A DNA stretch of 64,000 nucleotides from Alphaproteobacteria bacterium (GCA_022822405.1 JAJEBT010000097.1:1-64000); one strand, 5' to 3'; shown: positions 21,429-29,362, counted from the stretch's first letter. The notes: generated by a model not told the origin, from the letters alone. A program made the numbers and translations.

Positions 21429-21800
21429 ATGATGGAGGGGTTTCCGGCAGGACCGGACGGCGCCGCGGGCAGCGCAGAGGATACCGCGGCCAATGCAGAG
21501 GCGCTGAAGGAACAGGTCATTGCCGCGATCAGCGAATGTTATGACCCGGAGATTCCGGTCAATGTCTACGAACTGGGGTTGATCTACGATGTCGACGTGT
21601 CACCCGCCGGCAAGGTCGATCTCGTGATGACCTTGACGACGCCACACTGTCCGGTTGCGGAAATTCTTCCCGAACAGGTCAAGACCCGTGTCGGCGAGGT
21701 GGATGGCGTCGACGAGGTTTCTCTCGAACTGACTTGGGAGCCGCCGTGGACGCCGGAGATGATGTCCGAGGCGGCGCGGCTCGAACTCGGTTTTCTCTAG
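21429..21800 (+). CDS. sufT: SufT, MIP18/DUF59-family Fe-S maturation factor
   Basis: A 123-residue DUF59 protein, with the signature DPEIPVNVYELGLIYDV at residues about 40-56 and the conserved cysteine in TTPHCPVAE. DUF59 proteins in SUF operons help deliver or mature Fe-S clusters, especially under heavy demand. Residues 1-25 are an acidic, low-complexity extension. The gene lies 8 bases after sufU. Either of two tandem ATGs (21429, 21432) could be used. Confidence 0.9.
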   Translation: MMEGFPAGPDGAAGSAEDTAANAEALKEQVIAAISECYDPEIPVNVYELGLIYDVDVSPAGKVDLVMTLTTPHCPVAEILPEQVKTRVGEVDGVDEVSLELTWEPPWTPEMMSEAARLELGFL

Positions 21801-21852
21801 CGGCGTGGGCGTGAACGAAATGTGTCGCGGCTTGAAATACAGGAGGTTGTGA

Positions 21853-22188
21853 ATGGCATCCACGGTAATGACCCTGACGGACGCGGCGGCAGAGCGCGTC
21901 CGCCACCTTCTGGCGACCCGCTCGGAGCCTGCTGATGGACTCCGGATCGGAATTCGCACGGGCGGATGCTCCGGCATGGCTTACGAGATGGCGTTTGCCG
22001 CGGAGAAAGCTCCTCTGGACGAGGTCGTCGAGGAAAAGGGGGTGCGGATCTATGTCGATTCCAAGGCTCTCATGTTCCTGATCGGAACAGAAATGGACTA
22101 TGTCATCGACAAGCTGCAATCGGGGTTCGTGTTCAATAACCCCAACGAGAAGGGCCGCTGCGGGTGTGGGGAGTCATTCCACGTCTGA
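21853..22188 (+). CDS. sufA: SufA/IscA-type A-type Fe-S carrier
   Basis: A 111-residue A-type carrier with the three conserved cysteines: one in GGCSGMAYEM and two in the C-terminal CGCGESF motif. These proteins receive clusters from the scaffold and pass them to apo-targets. AGGAGGTTGTGA lies just before the ATG, giving a strong ribosome site. The conserved core begins at ALTL-like residues VMTLTDAAAERV. Family names overlap (SufA, IscA, ErpA); the operon context favours SufA. Confidence 0.9.
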   Translation: MASTVMTLTDAAAERVRHLLATRSEPADGLRIGIRTGGCSGMAYEMAFAAEKAPLDEVVEEKGVRIYVDSKALMFLIGTEMDYVIDKLQSGFVFNNPNEKGRCGCGESFHV

Positions 22189-22245
22189 GCCGCGTCGAAC
22201 GGAGATCAAGCCGCCGGTGCGCCGGCATTTCCGGGAGAAATTGCG

Positions 22246-22854
22246 TTGACCAAGGTATATGCGATCGACGGCGTCGTTCCCGTCGTCGATCCGGATGCGT
22301 TCGTCCATCCGACAGCCGTGCTCATCGGCGATGTCGTTGTCGGCCCTCAATGCTATATCGGGCCCTCGGCCTCGCTGCGTGGGGATTTGGGGCGGATCGT
22401 TGTCGGGCGCGGCAGCAACATCCAGGACAATTGCACGGTACACAGCTTCGCCGGTGGTGAGGTTCTGCTCGGACAGGCATGCAATGTCGGGCACGGGGCC
22501 GTACTTCATGGCTGTGTGCTCGGCGATCGTGTGCTGGTCGGGATGAATGCAGTCGTGATGGATGGCGCCGAAATTGCCGATGATGCGCTTGTTGCGGCGC
22601 TTGCCTTCGTGCCGGCCGCGGCTAGGATTCCGCGGGGGGTGGTCGCTGCCGGCATACCGGCCACCGTGCGGCGCGACCTGACCGATCGGGAACGGCGCTG
22701 GAAGGCCGAAGGCAACAGAGATTATCTCAGCCTTACCGCGCGCAGTGCGGCAACCATGGAGCAGGTCGAGGCGCTGACAGAGGCGCCGCCGGATGGGATG
22801 CGCCTTGGTGTCGAGGGCGTGAAACCGCTCTATCTCGCGCGGATGGAGGTCTGA
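22246..22854 (+). CDS. PaaY-type hexapeptide-repeat protein (gamma carbonic anhydrase fold)
   Basis: A 202-residue left-handed beta-helix protein resembling PaaY of phenylacetate metabolism, which is described as a thioesterase that clears toxic CoA adducts. The hexapeptide repeats run over residues about 15-150. Putative metal-binding histidines are in TVHSF and GHGAVLHG, in the positions used by gamma carbonic anhydrases. The start is a TTG. It lies 57 bases after sufA and is probably co-transcribed with the SUF genes, but no paa genes are nearby, so the substrate is unclear. Carbonic anhydrase-like activity is an alternative. Confidence 0.8.
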   Translation: MTKVYAIDGVVPVVDPDAFVHPTAVLIGDVVVGPQCYIGPSASLRGDLGRIVVGRGSNIQDNCTVHSFAGGEVLLGQACNVGHGAVLHGCVLGDRVLVGMNAVVMDGAEIADDALVAALAFVPAAARIPRGVVAAGIPATVRRDLTDRERRWKAEGNRDYLSLTARSAATMEQVEALTEAPPDGMRLGVEGVKPLYLARMEV

Positions 22855-22870
22855 ACCCTTCGGTCGCCGG

Positions 22871-22909
22871 GAGCAAGTCCGGTCAGATTCGCCCTTTCCG
22901 AACTTGCTC
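22871..22909 (+). terminator. Long hairpin after the SUF/paaY operon
   Basis: GAGCAAGT and ACTTGCTC form a perfect 8-bp stem that extends inward by three more pairs past one C-A mismatch (CCGG against CCGA), leaving a loop of about 15 bases. It begins 17 bases after the paaY stop and marks the border between the conserved block and the mobile-element region. It may be the operon terminator or, given the nearby TnpB remnant, part of an element end. Confidence 0.45.
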
Positions 22910-22914
22910 ATCAA

Positions 22915-22938
22915 CAATGACTTTGGGGTTAATCATTG
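22915..22938. repeat. Second inverted repeat at the mobile-region border
   Basis: CAATGA and TCATTG arms separated by 12 bases. It lies between the 22871 hairpin and the TnpB remnant, downstream of the remnant in its own (-) orientation, where IS200/IS605-type elements carry their right-end hairpins. Function is inferred only from position. Confidence 0.3.
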
Positions 22939-22985
22939 ATTGAGAGTCGTGACTTCGTGCTTCCTGTTCCCAGTTGATTTCGCCG

Positions 22986-23110
22986 TTAATCGGCCCGGCG
23001 CTCCGGCAGCCTCCCCGCGCAGTAGCGCCAGAATTCCTGACCCCGGATGTTCGCCGCGGCATTCAGGTCGGAGTGATCGTAGACGGGCAAACATGGACGT
23101 TCTGTAGTTT
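22986..23110 (-). pseudogene. Remnant of a TnpB (IS200/IS605/IS607 OrfB) C-terminus
   Basis: On the - strand the last residues read YDHSDLNAAANIRGQ and then about 17 residues to a stop at 22986. D(H/R)DxNAAxNI is the signature at the very end of the TnpB RuvC/zinc-ribbon region. Just upstream, in another frame, the translation is CPRTGKLQNVHVCPS, which looks like the preceding zinc ribbon (CxxxGK...VCP), so a frameshift separates the two halves. Nothing TnpB-like is seen further upstream. The element is dead; only the distal end survives. Confidence 0.5.
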
Positions 23111-23483
23111 GCCCGTCCGAGGACAACTGGCCACCGGCGCTTGCGCGAAGGACGGATACGAACCATGATCTGCTGCAAGAAGGGGCTACGCCCGGGCTGT
23201 TGGTGCCGAGGTTTTGCCGTGTGGGAAGTGGAACTGAAATCAATCGTGGACGGGTCGGTTCGGGGCGACCATTGGCCTCGCGGAACTGGATTCCGGTCAG
23301 AACATTGTCTATTCGAGCAGGATTTCGGGATTGTGGCATGGCATTGTTACCCAGCTGGCAAAGCTGTCAGACGGTGCGCGGTGACGCATCCGGTTGTGTT
23401 GTGGTGCCCTCAGAGCCGCCATCCGGGCGACACACGGCGTGGCCTTCGTCATTGAAACAATCTGCATCTATCCCGGGAAATGC
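23111..23483. other. No gene recognised between TnpB and transposase remnants
   Basis: Open frames here (for example 23141-23455 and 23200-23493, + strand) have no recognisable motif and look like GC-driven shadows. I see no RNA gene. The stretch is probably decayed mobile-element DNA. Confidence 0.5.
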
Positions 23484-23905
23484 CTCATCTTGACGAGGAG
23501 GGGCGCCGGTTGCTCATGGCGGTCGAAGCGCAATGTCTCGGGTGTGGCGGAATAAAATAGGTTTCTGACTTTACCGGGGTTGTGCGTTCGACGATTGAAC
23601 GGGGTTTGAAGAAGCTCGACGGGATATCGTCGCCATCCGACACCGAACTATGTCCGGTGCGGGCGGCTTTTGGGCGAGCTTGGCTATACGCTGCAGACCA
23701 ACTCGAAGGTGGCGGGCACCCTATCCGCGACGGGCAGTTCGGTCATATAATCGGGCAGGTTGCGGAGTTGTTCGTCGCTGGGCAGCCGGTCATCTTTGTT
23801 GACACTAAGAAGAAGGTGCTGATCGGCTCATAAGAGGTCCTCGACATCAGGCAGGCAGACTTCTAGGGCGAATGGAACTATTCGCCCTGCCAACACCTGA
23901 CACAG
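23484..23905 (+). pseudogene. Decayed ISAzo13-type transposase, left copy
   Basis: Translation reads LDEEGRRLLMAVEAQCLG, then a stop, then RSTIERGLKKLDG, then a loss of the middle, then LGELGYTLQTNSKVA (a different frame), GGHPIRDGQFGHI, and AAGQPVIFVDTKKKVLIG-like residues, closing with GEWNY after another stop. This order (N-terminal HTH, ELGY region, the D-T-KKK catalytic strand, C-terminal GEWNY) matches transposases of the ISAzo13 family as I remember them. In-frame stops, at least one frameshift and an internal deletion make it inactive. The best open piece is 23582-23833. Confidence 0.65.
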
Positions 23906-24315
23906 ATGCGGTTATTTTAGTGACGAGCCTTAGTCGGTGCCGAAAGCGATTATCCGGCAAGCACTAGGTCGATACCATGCGCAGGAGTGTTGATCGACGA
24001 TGCTTGAGCGGTTACCAGTTGGATGGTCGTCAAACACGGAAAGTTGCTAACTGAACGCAGCGCGAGAAATCCTACCTGGCAAATTTGACGACTTGCGCTG
24101 CGAGGTCTATGTTGACTATGTAAATGCAACCCTCTGGCTGCGGTGTTTCACCATTGGGGACGACTGGAGGGAACCTTGGAACACTCTGCGTTCAGAGCAC
24201 TAGCACATGCCTTGTCGATTCACATTTGCCGATTTCCGGTTCGTGGCGCGTGTACCCCTAAGTGCCCACCATCGGTTAGCTTTACGCCCGTGCAACGCCT
24301 AATCTGAAGAAGACA
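23906..24315. other. Gene-free stretch upstream of the three-gene cassette
   Basis: No recognisable gene. A short open frame near 24056-24203 (REILPGKFDDLRCEVYVDY) has no start and no match I know. The GC content falls towards the cassette, and the promoter of the three genes is presumably here, but no convincing -35/-10 pair stands out. Confidence 0.4.
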
Positions 24316-25092
24316 GTGAAGATCGAAAACATACAACTGGTACTCTCTGCTGGGAATGACGCCTCTCTTCCTCTATATGCGGGGCCGACGATTGATAAGA
24401 TTAGCAAGAGTAGAAGGGGAAACTTAGTACGACCAAACCTACCAGATGGTGCTCCACCGGAGTTGCCTCGCTTGGCGGTCCAGTTTAAGGACGCGCGCCT
24501 TCAGATCGGAAATAATAGAATTGAATTAATTGCCCGTCCTCCAAGTCATGTAGCCCACGCATATGACTCTGCAACCGAATTTAGCGTATCTCTCGCAACG
24601 AAAATGTTTAGAGAACTTCTTGATAATGTTGGTGAACAAATACAGTTTTCATGGAGTGCCGTAGTCTCCACAATGAATTTTCCTCGCTTCAATGGTGCGG
24701 AGGCAGCTAAGGCTAAACCGATGTCGGCAATTCGCGAAACCGCGAACCAACTACTCTCGGTCGATTTGCTCAATCCAAACGTCGCTCTTGCTGGTTTCGG
24801 TCTCAACCTTGCGTATAGCCGTGCAGGCTATTTCATAAACTATGGTGTATCCGAATATGAGGTCAAGCAGGCAGAAGTCACCGCTTCGCCTGGTGTGGCG
24901 GTATCCATAAACGTGGACCAGGTTCCAACAACTGAAATAGGTATTGGTCTCGTCATAGATGTAAATAGCCGCCCCTTACCCCAAGAAAGAAGGCAAACAC
25001 CGCTCGACGACTTATCTGGCACGTTGGAGCAGCACAAGAAGGCCTTTGAGAGCTATTCGGAGGACCTCGGACTCGCTGGAGTTTTGCAATGA
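24316..25092 (+). CDS. Hypothetical protein, first gene of low-GC cassette
   Basis: Not recognised. 258 residues, starting at GTG because the first internal methionine is near residue 96. No signal peptide or membrane helix. The N-terminal third is beta-rich with a PPELPRLAVQF stretch, residues 70-110 look like an alpha/beta transition (TEFSVSLATKMFRELLDNV), and the C-terminus is acidic and helical (LDDLSGTLEQHKKAFES). Base composition is clearly lower in GC than the neighbours: about 50% in a sampled line at 24361. Its stop overlaps the next start (ATGA), so the two are coupled. A cytosolic partner protein of the two downstream products is likely, but function is unknown. Confidence 0.8.
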   Translation: MKIENIQLVLSAGNDASLPLYAGPTIDKISKSRRGNLVRPNLPDGAPPELPRLAVQFKDARLQIGNNRIELIARPPSHVAHAYDSATEFSVSLATKMFRELLDNVGEQIQFSWSAVVSTMNFPRFNGAEAAKAKPMSAIRETANQLLSVDLLNPNVALAGFGLNLAYSRAGYFINYGVSEYEVKQAEVTASPGVAVSINVDQVPTTEIGIGLVIDVNSRPLPQERRQTPLDDLSGTLEQHKKAFESYSEDLGLAGVLQ

Positions 25093-25412
25093 CTGAATTT
25101 CAATCTGCTTCTGTATCACCCCTGGTTCCAGCGCAAAGGAACAGTGCAAGTTCCACTTATGTGGACTATTTGTTCGATGACACATACTTTGAGGAGAAGT
25201 TGAAAGAGCGGATTGAGACCGTAGCAATAGACTTGCTACTGCGCCAATATTTTAGCGAGAATAGTGTAACGGATGACCCTTTCGATTCCATATACATTTC
25301 CCGGCTGTCCCCTGACCCGATACAAACAAGAACAATCAACGACTTGTCACAATTTAAGAATATCGCTGATAAATCCCATGAAATCGTGTTCATCGACGAC
25401 TTGGAAGTCTAA
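25089..25412 (+). CDS. Small hypothetical protein, second gene of low-GC cassette
   Basis: Not recognised. 107 residues, strongly acidic, no membrane segment or cysteine. It begins with a serine-rich segment, then VDYLFDDTYFEEKLKERIE, predicted helix, and ends FIDDLEV. The ATG overlaps the previous stop codon, with GGAG about six bases upstream, so it is translationally coupled. Size, charge and position between two larger unknown proteins would suit a regulatory subunit or adaptor, but this is inference. Confidence 0.75.
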   Translation: MTEFQSASVSPLVPAQRNSASSTYVDYLFDDTYFEEKLKERIETVAIDLLLRQYFSENSVTDDPFDSIYISRLSPDPIQTRTINDLSQFKNIADKSHEIVFIDDLEV

Positions 25413-25421
25413 GGGGGCACC

Positions 25422-25982
25422 ATGTACGTGGACGTCGGAGGAGAAACCACAACTTTACGTCAAGGGGACATAATTAGACGCATTCAGGTATTGGGAACAA
25501 TCAAGTACGAGTTGGTTACGGTACCTACAGCTAACGATCAGATTCAGGATTGGACTCCCAACAGTTGGACGGTTCAGTCTCCACCTCGATACCGGGATTG
25601 TATGGTACTCTCGCACTGCTGTGAGTTGGATCGGAGCAATCGGGACAAGGTTACGGGAGTAATCTTGGCTCCATTACGTAACATTCACGAGGCGACCAGA
25701 CCCGATAAAGTGGAAGAGTTGATTGAAAGCAACGATATTAGGGGTCCGGGCGTGCAAGCAAGCTTCCTAAAATATTTTTATGTGGAAGCGCATCCTGAAC
25801 TAGAAGCGTCAGATGGTGCGATTGTTGACTTTTCGAAATGTTTCAGCGTTCGAAATACGGGGTATGATTATTTATGCGCGAACAAACTACTTCAGCTGAC
25901 TGATTGTGCTAGAACTAGCATGTCACTTAAGTTGGCACTATATTTTTATCGATCAAGTATAGATGATCTTGTTGCTGCATGA
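25422..25982 (+). CDS. Hypothetical protein with GD(I/V)I...VLSHCCELD signature, third gene of low-GC cassette
   Basis: 186 residues. The clear landmarks are RQGDIIRRI at about residue 12, then DCMVLSHCCELD near 60, NRDKVTGVILAPL, SFLKYFYVEAHPEL, GAIVDFSKCFSV and a C-terminal helix ARTSMSLKLALYFYR. A 'GDII ... vvlSq.CDl ... vilaPl' pattern recurs, from memory, in uncharacterised small bacterial proteins, but I cannot name a family. The paired cysteines and acidic residues could bind metal. AGGGGG lies five bases before the ATG. GC is about 40% in a sampled line at 25861. It starts 9 bases after the previous gene. Confidence 0.8.
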   Translation: MYVDVGGETTTLRQGDIIRRIQVLGTIKYELVTVPTANDQIQDWTPNSWTVQSPPRYRDCMVLSHCCELDRSNRDKVTGVILAPLRNIHEATRPDKVEELIESNDIRGPGVQASFLKYFYVEAHPELEASDGAIVDFSKCFSVRNTGYDYLCANKLLQLTDCARTSMSLKLALYFYRSSIDDLVAA

Positions 25983-26288
25983 TCCAACATGATGACATAA
26001 GAAGACATTGCTTTTGTGAACACTAAAATTCTATAGGACTTTATCTCTTTCATCAAACAATTGAATACACGTTGTTTTTGTTGGTGTTTTTTGTCTGTCT
26101 GGCGGCTTTATTTGAGTGCTTGTCTCGCGTCAATCTGCCGGCCACGGTTGCTCGGTCCTGCACGCTGGTGGGGATGATTTGTCTGTCAGGTCTGTTGCCG
26201 GTAGATTCTCCGGCGTCGGCTTGGGCGACTATATTCTTTGTATGGAATAGTAGAGAGCAGAAGGCACCGGTTCGCACTCTTTTCTCCT
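25983..26288. other. Gene-free stretch after the cassette
   Basis: Starts AT-rich (T-runs at about 26070-26095) and becomes GC-richer towards the transposase remnant. Two overlapping open frames (26072-26290 + and 26053-26277 -) have no recognisable motif. The T-rich segment could end the cassette transcript, but no clean stem precedes it. Confidence 0.4.
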
Positions 26289-26480
26289 GATCTTGACGAG
26301 AAGGCGCGCTAGTTGTTCGCGACGGTCGAAGCGCAATGTCTCGGGCGTGGCGGTGTAAAGCAGGTCTCCGGTCTCACCGGAGTCAGGCAGTCGATGATTG
26401 GACGGGGTCTGAAAAGCCCTTGACATCAGACGGGCAGTCGCCCAGAGCGAGTAGAACTGTTCGCACTGCCAACACCCACC
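26289..26480 (+). pseudogene. Decayed ISAzo13-type transposase, right copy (internally deleted)
   Basis: Repeats the left copy in the same orientation. It reads LDEKAR, stop, LFATVEAQCLGRGGVKQVSGLTGVRQ and RGLK, then jumps straight to LDIRRAVAQSE, stop, N, corresponding to LDIRQADF, stop, GEWNY at the end of the left copy. So the N- and C-terminal ends are joined with the entire middle missing. It stops 13 bases before the end of the molybdenum hydroxylase gene on the other strand. Confidence 0.6.
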
Positions 26481-26493
26481 CACGCTCGTCCAC

Positions 26494-28818
26494 TCAGCCT
26501 GCGGCGCGTATCCGTGCGACGATCATGTCGGGAGTGATCGGGGCGGATCCCAGCGAGATGTTCCAGTCCGACAGCGCGTCTTCTATGGCGGCAACGATGG
26601 CTGCGGCGGCCGGAATTGTTCCGCCTTCACCGGCCCCCTTGACGCCGAGCGGGTTGATCGGGGTGGGCGATTCAACATGCACCACCTTGACTCCGGGAAT
26701 CTCGACCGCTGATGGCAGCATGTATTCGGCGAAATTCACCGACAGCGGCCCGCCGCTGTCGTCGTAGAGCATCCATTCGAGCAGCGCGTTCCCAATGCCG
26801 TGAGCGGTGGCGCCTTGCACCTGCCCATCGACCAGGAACGGGCTAATGAGCGTTCCCGAATCATGCGCCATTGCATAATTCAGGATTTCGACATGCCCGG
26901 TTTCCGGGTCGACCTCGACTTCCGCAACGGCGGTGCCGTTACAGTACGAGGATTGCGAAGGCGAGAAGTAGTGTGTCGCCTCGAGGCCGGGCTCGACACC
27001 TCCGGGCAGCGAGAATCCGGGCATGCCCTGGACGGCCCGCGCGATCTCCGACAGTCCGACCGAGAGGTCCGAACCCGTCACCACCACGCGGCCATTTTCG
27101 ATATCGAGATCCTCCTCGGCGGCCTCAAGCATGTGGGCCGCCACGCGGATGGCCTTTTCTCTGACCTCGATGGCGGCGAGGTGGGTCGAGGATCCCGCGT
27201 TCACGGCGATACGGCTGGCGAAGGTGCCGACCCCGGCCGCGATCTTGCCGGTATCGCCCTTCTGCACGTCGATGTCGTCGATCCCGACGCCGAACTTGTC
27301 GGCGCAGACCTGGGCCAGCGTCGTCCAGTGCCCCTGTCCCGAATCGCCGCCGCCGGTGTAGACGCAGATGCGCCCGGATGGCTGGATACGCACCGTAGCG
27401 CCCTCGAACGGGCCAAGGCCGGTGCCCTCGACATAGTTGGCGATGCCGATGCCGATGCGGCGTCCTTCGGCCTGCGCCGCGTCGCGACGGTGGGTGAATC
27501 CGTCATAGTCGGCGACGCGCAACGCCTCGGCTTGGCATTTCGGGTAGTTTCCGGAATCGTAGCTCATTGGCTTGCCGTCGCGGAAGATCAGGCCAAGCGA
27601 GTAGGGCATCTCCTCGGGCTGGATGAAGTTCCGGCGTCGGATCTCGGCGCGGTCGAGGCCGAGCCTGTCGGCGGCGCGGTCGAGCAGGCGCTCCATCGCG
27701 AACACCGCCTGCGGCCGTCCGGCGCCGCGCACCGGAGTCACGGCGACCTTGTTGGTCAGGGCAACCCGGGTCTCGAGTTGGTAGGCGGGAAGGACGTACG
27801 GACCGGGAAGCGTGGTCGCCGAGATGTAGGGCGAAATGATGCCCCATGGCATGTAGGCGCCGGTGTCGTGGATCATGGTGCCGCGAACCGCCAGCAGCTT
27901 GCCGTCGCCGTCGACCGCGATCTCCATGTTCCAGTACTGGTCGCGCTCCATGTTGGTTGCGAGGAAGTTTTCCCGCCTGTCCTCGATCCACTTTACCGGG
28001 CGCCCGAGGTCCCGCGCGACCAGAGGGATCAGCGCCTCTTCGACATAGTAGATGGTCTTGGGTCCGAAACCGCCGCCGACATCGGGCGCGATGACGCGCA
28101 CGCGGTCCGACTCCCATCCGAGCATGTCGACCACGTTCTGCTTGACCAGGAACGGCGACTGCGTCGCCGACCAGATCGTGACGAGGTCGCGGAGTTCGTC
28201 ATATTCGGCCACTACTGCCCGGTTTTCTATCGCGAATCCGCCGCCGCGATGGATGAGGAACTCCTCGGCATGGGTCACGCGGGCGGCTGCGAAAGCGGCA
28301 TCAACATCGCCGTAGCCAACCGTAAACCGCGCGGCCTCGTTGCCTGGTGTTCCGGAATGGGCTGCTGCAGCGCCGTCCGCAAGCGCTGCCTTGCAGTCCG
28401 ATATTCCGTCGAGGACTTCGTAGGTGACATCCACCAGCGCAGCGGCGTCTTCCGCCGCGTAGCGGCTTTCCGCGACGATCAGCGCGATCGGCTCGCCGAC
28501 GAAGCAGACCTCCTCGTTTTCCAGGAGCTTCTGCTGGAACGGCTGGGTGATCGCGGGATTCGGCACCTGGAAAGGTACGGTCGCCGTGCGCAGGTGCTCG
28601 GGCAGATCGGCGGCAGTGTAGACCGCGACCACCCCAGGATACGCGAGTGCTGCCGATCCGTCGATCCCGGCTATCCGGGCATGGCTATGTGGCGAGCGGA
28701 CGAACGCTGCCTCGACCATGCCCGGGAGGTGAAAGTCGTCCGTGTAGGCGCCCGACCCGGTGAGGAGGCGCGGATCTTCAAGCCGCGTGACTCGCGCGCC
28801 GAACATCCTGGCACCCAT
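26494..28818 (-). CDS. Molybdenum hydroxylase large subunit (xanthine oxidase / CoxL-like family, form II type)
   Basis: 774 residues from ATG 28818, which has GGGAG at seven bases. It binds the molybdopterin cofactor. The N-terminal a/b hammerhead domain starts with RLEDPRLLTGSGAYTDD; the Mo-binding region includes VRGAGRPQAVF, where true form I CO dehydrogenases have AYxCSFR, and the C-terminal active-site glutamate lies in GVKGAGEGGTIP. It is therefore an aldehyde, N-heterocycle or aromatic hydroxylase rather than CO dehydrogenase; the substrate is unknown. Last gene of an operon with the FAD and [2Fe-2S] subunits directly upstream. Confidence 0.88.
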   Translation of the reverse strand: MGARMFGARVTRLEDPRLLTGSGAYTDDFHLPGMVEAAFVRSPHSHARIAGIDGSAALAYPGVVAVYTAADLPEHLRTATVPFQVPNPAITQPFQQKLLENEEVCFVGEPIALIVAESRYAAEDAAALVDVTYEVLDGISDCKAALADGAAAAHSGTPGNEAARFTVGYGDVDAAFAAARVTHAEEFLIHRGGGFAIENRAVVAEYDELRDLVTIWSATQSPFLVKQNVVDMLGWESDRVRVIAPDVGGGFGPKTIYYVEEALIPLVARDLGRPVKWIEDRRENFLATNMERDQYWNMEIAVDGDGKLLAVRGTMIHDTGAYMPWGIISPYISATTLPGPYVLPAYQLETRVALTNKVAVTPVRGAGRPQAVFAMERLLDRAADRLGLDRAEIRRRNFIQPEEMPYSLGLIFRDGKPMSYDSGNYPKCQAEALRVADYDGFTHRRDAAQAEGRRIGIGIANYVEGTGLGPFEGATVRIQPSGRICVYTGGGDSGQGHWTTLAQVCADKFGVGIDDIDVQKGDTGKIAAGVGTFASRIAVNAGSSTHLAAIEVREKAIRVAAHMLEAAEEDLDIENGRVVVTGSDLSVGLSEIARAVQGMPGFSLPGGVEPGLEATHYFSPSQSSYCNGTAVAEVEVDPETGHVEILNYAMAHDSGTLISPFLVDGQVQGATAHGIGNALLEWMLYDDSGGPLSVNFAEYMLPSAVEIPGVKVVHVESPTPINPLGVKGAGEGGTIPAAAAIVAAIEDALSDWNISLGSAPITPDMIVARIRAAG

Positions 28819-28867
28819 CTGATATCTCCCGGTGTAGCTTCCGTATCGGGAACGGCGGCGCAGGCAG

Positions 28868-29362
28868 CTATCCGGCTGACGGCGCCTCGCGCAGGCGCCG
28901 GGCGGCGTCAAGCGCCGCATTGACGATTCCCTGATAACCGGTGCAGCGGCACAGATTGCCGCTGATGGCCTCGCGAACCTCTCTCTCCGTGGGATCGGGA
29001 TTGTCGCCGAGAAATTCGAGAAGCGTGGTCAGCATTCCCGGCGTGCAGAAACCGCACTGCAGGCCGTGATTGTCCTGAAACGCCTGTTGCAGGGGGTGGA
29101 GCTCGTCCTCGCTGGGCGCGATGCCCTCGACTGTCATCAGCTCGCGGCCGTGGGCCTGCACCGCGAGCATCAGGCACGAACGCGCGGTCCTGCCGTCGAG
29201 AAGGATCGTGCAAGCGCCGCACACCCCGTGCTCGCAACCGACATGGGTGCCCGTGAGCAGCGCTTCGTGGCGGATGAAATCGGCAAGGGTCAGCCGGGTC
29301 TCGACCTCGCGCTCGTAGGTTTCGCCGTTGATGGTGACGGAAACGGTTCTGCGGTCGCTCAT
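28868..29362 (-). CDS. Molybdenum hydroxylase [2Fe-2S] subunit
   Basis: 164 residues carrying two [2Fe-2S] clusters. The N-terminal plant-ferredoxin-type motif is [15 protein letters not shown] with a later cysteine, and the C-terminal cluster uses CGFCTPGML and CRCTGYQ. It passes electrons from the Mo centre to FAD. The larger frame to 29977 is a shadow; ATG 29362 overlaps the stop of the FAD subunit gene (ATGA). The three-gene order FAD, FeS, Mo matches many cox/aldehyde-oxidase operons. Confidence 0.93.
   Translation of the reverse strand: MSDRRTVSVTINGETYEREVETRLTLADFIRHEALLTGTHVGCEHGVCGACTILLDGRTARSCLMLAVQAHGRELMTVEGIAPSEDELHPLQQAFQDNHGLQCGFCTPGMLTTLLEFLGDNPDPTEREVREAISGNLCRCTGYQGIVNAALDAARRLREAPSAG

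Noticed and set aside
24056..24203. Short open frame upstream of the cassette (REILPGKFDDLRCEVYVDY)
   Set aside because: No start codon in context, about 49 codons, no match I can name; possibly part of the same debris but not supportable as a gene.
26053..26290. Overlapping small frames on both strands after the cassette
   Set aside because: Neither has a recognisable domain, and they overlap each other; treated as non-coding.
26800..28923. 707-residue + strand frame opposite the Mo-hydroxylase large subunit
   Set aside because: The - strand has all the family motifs; the + strand translation is Arg/Asp/Val-rich with no recognisable domain.
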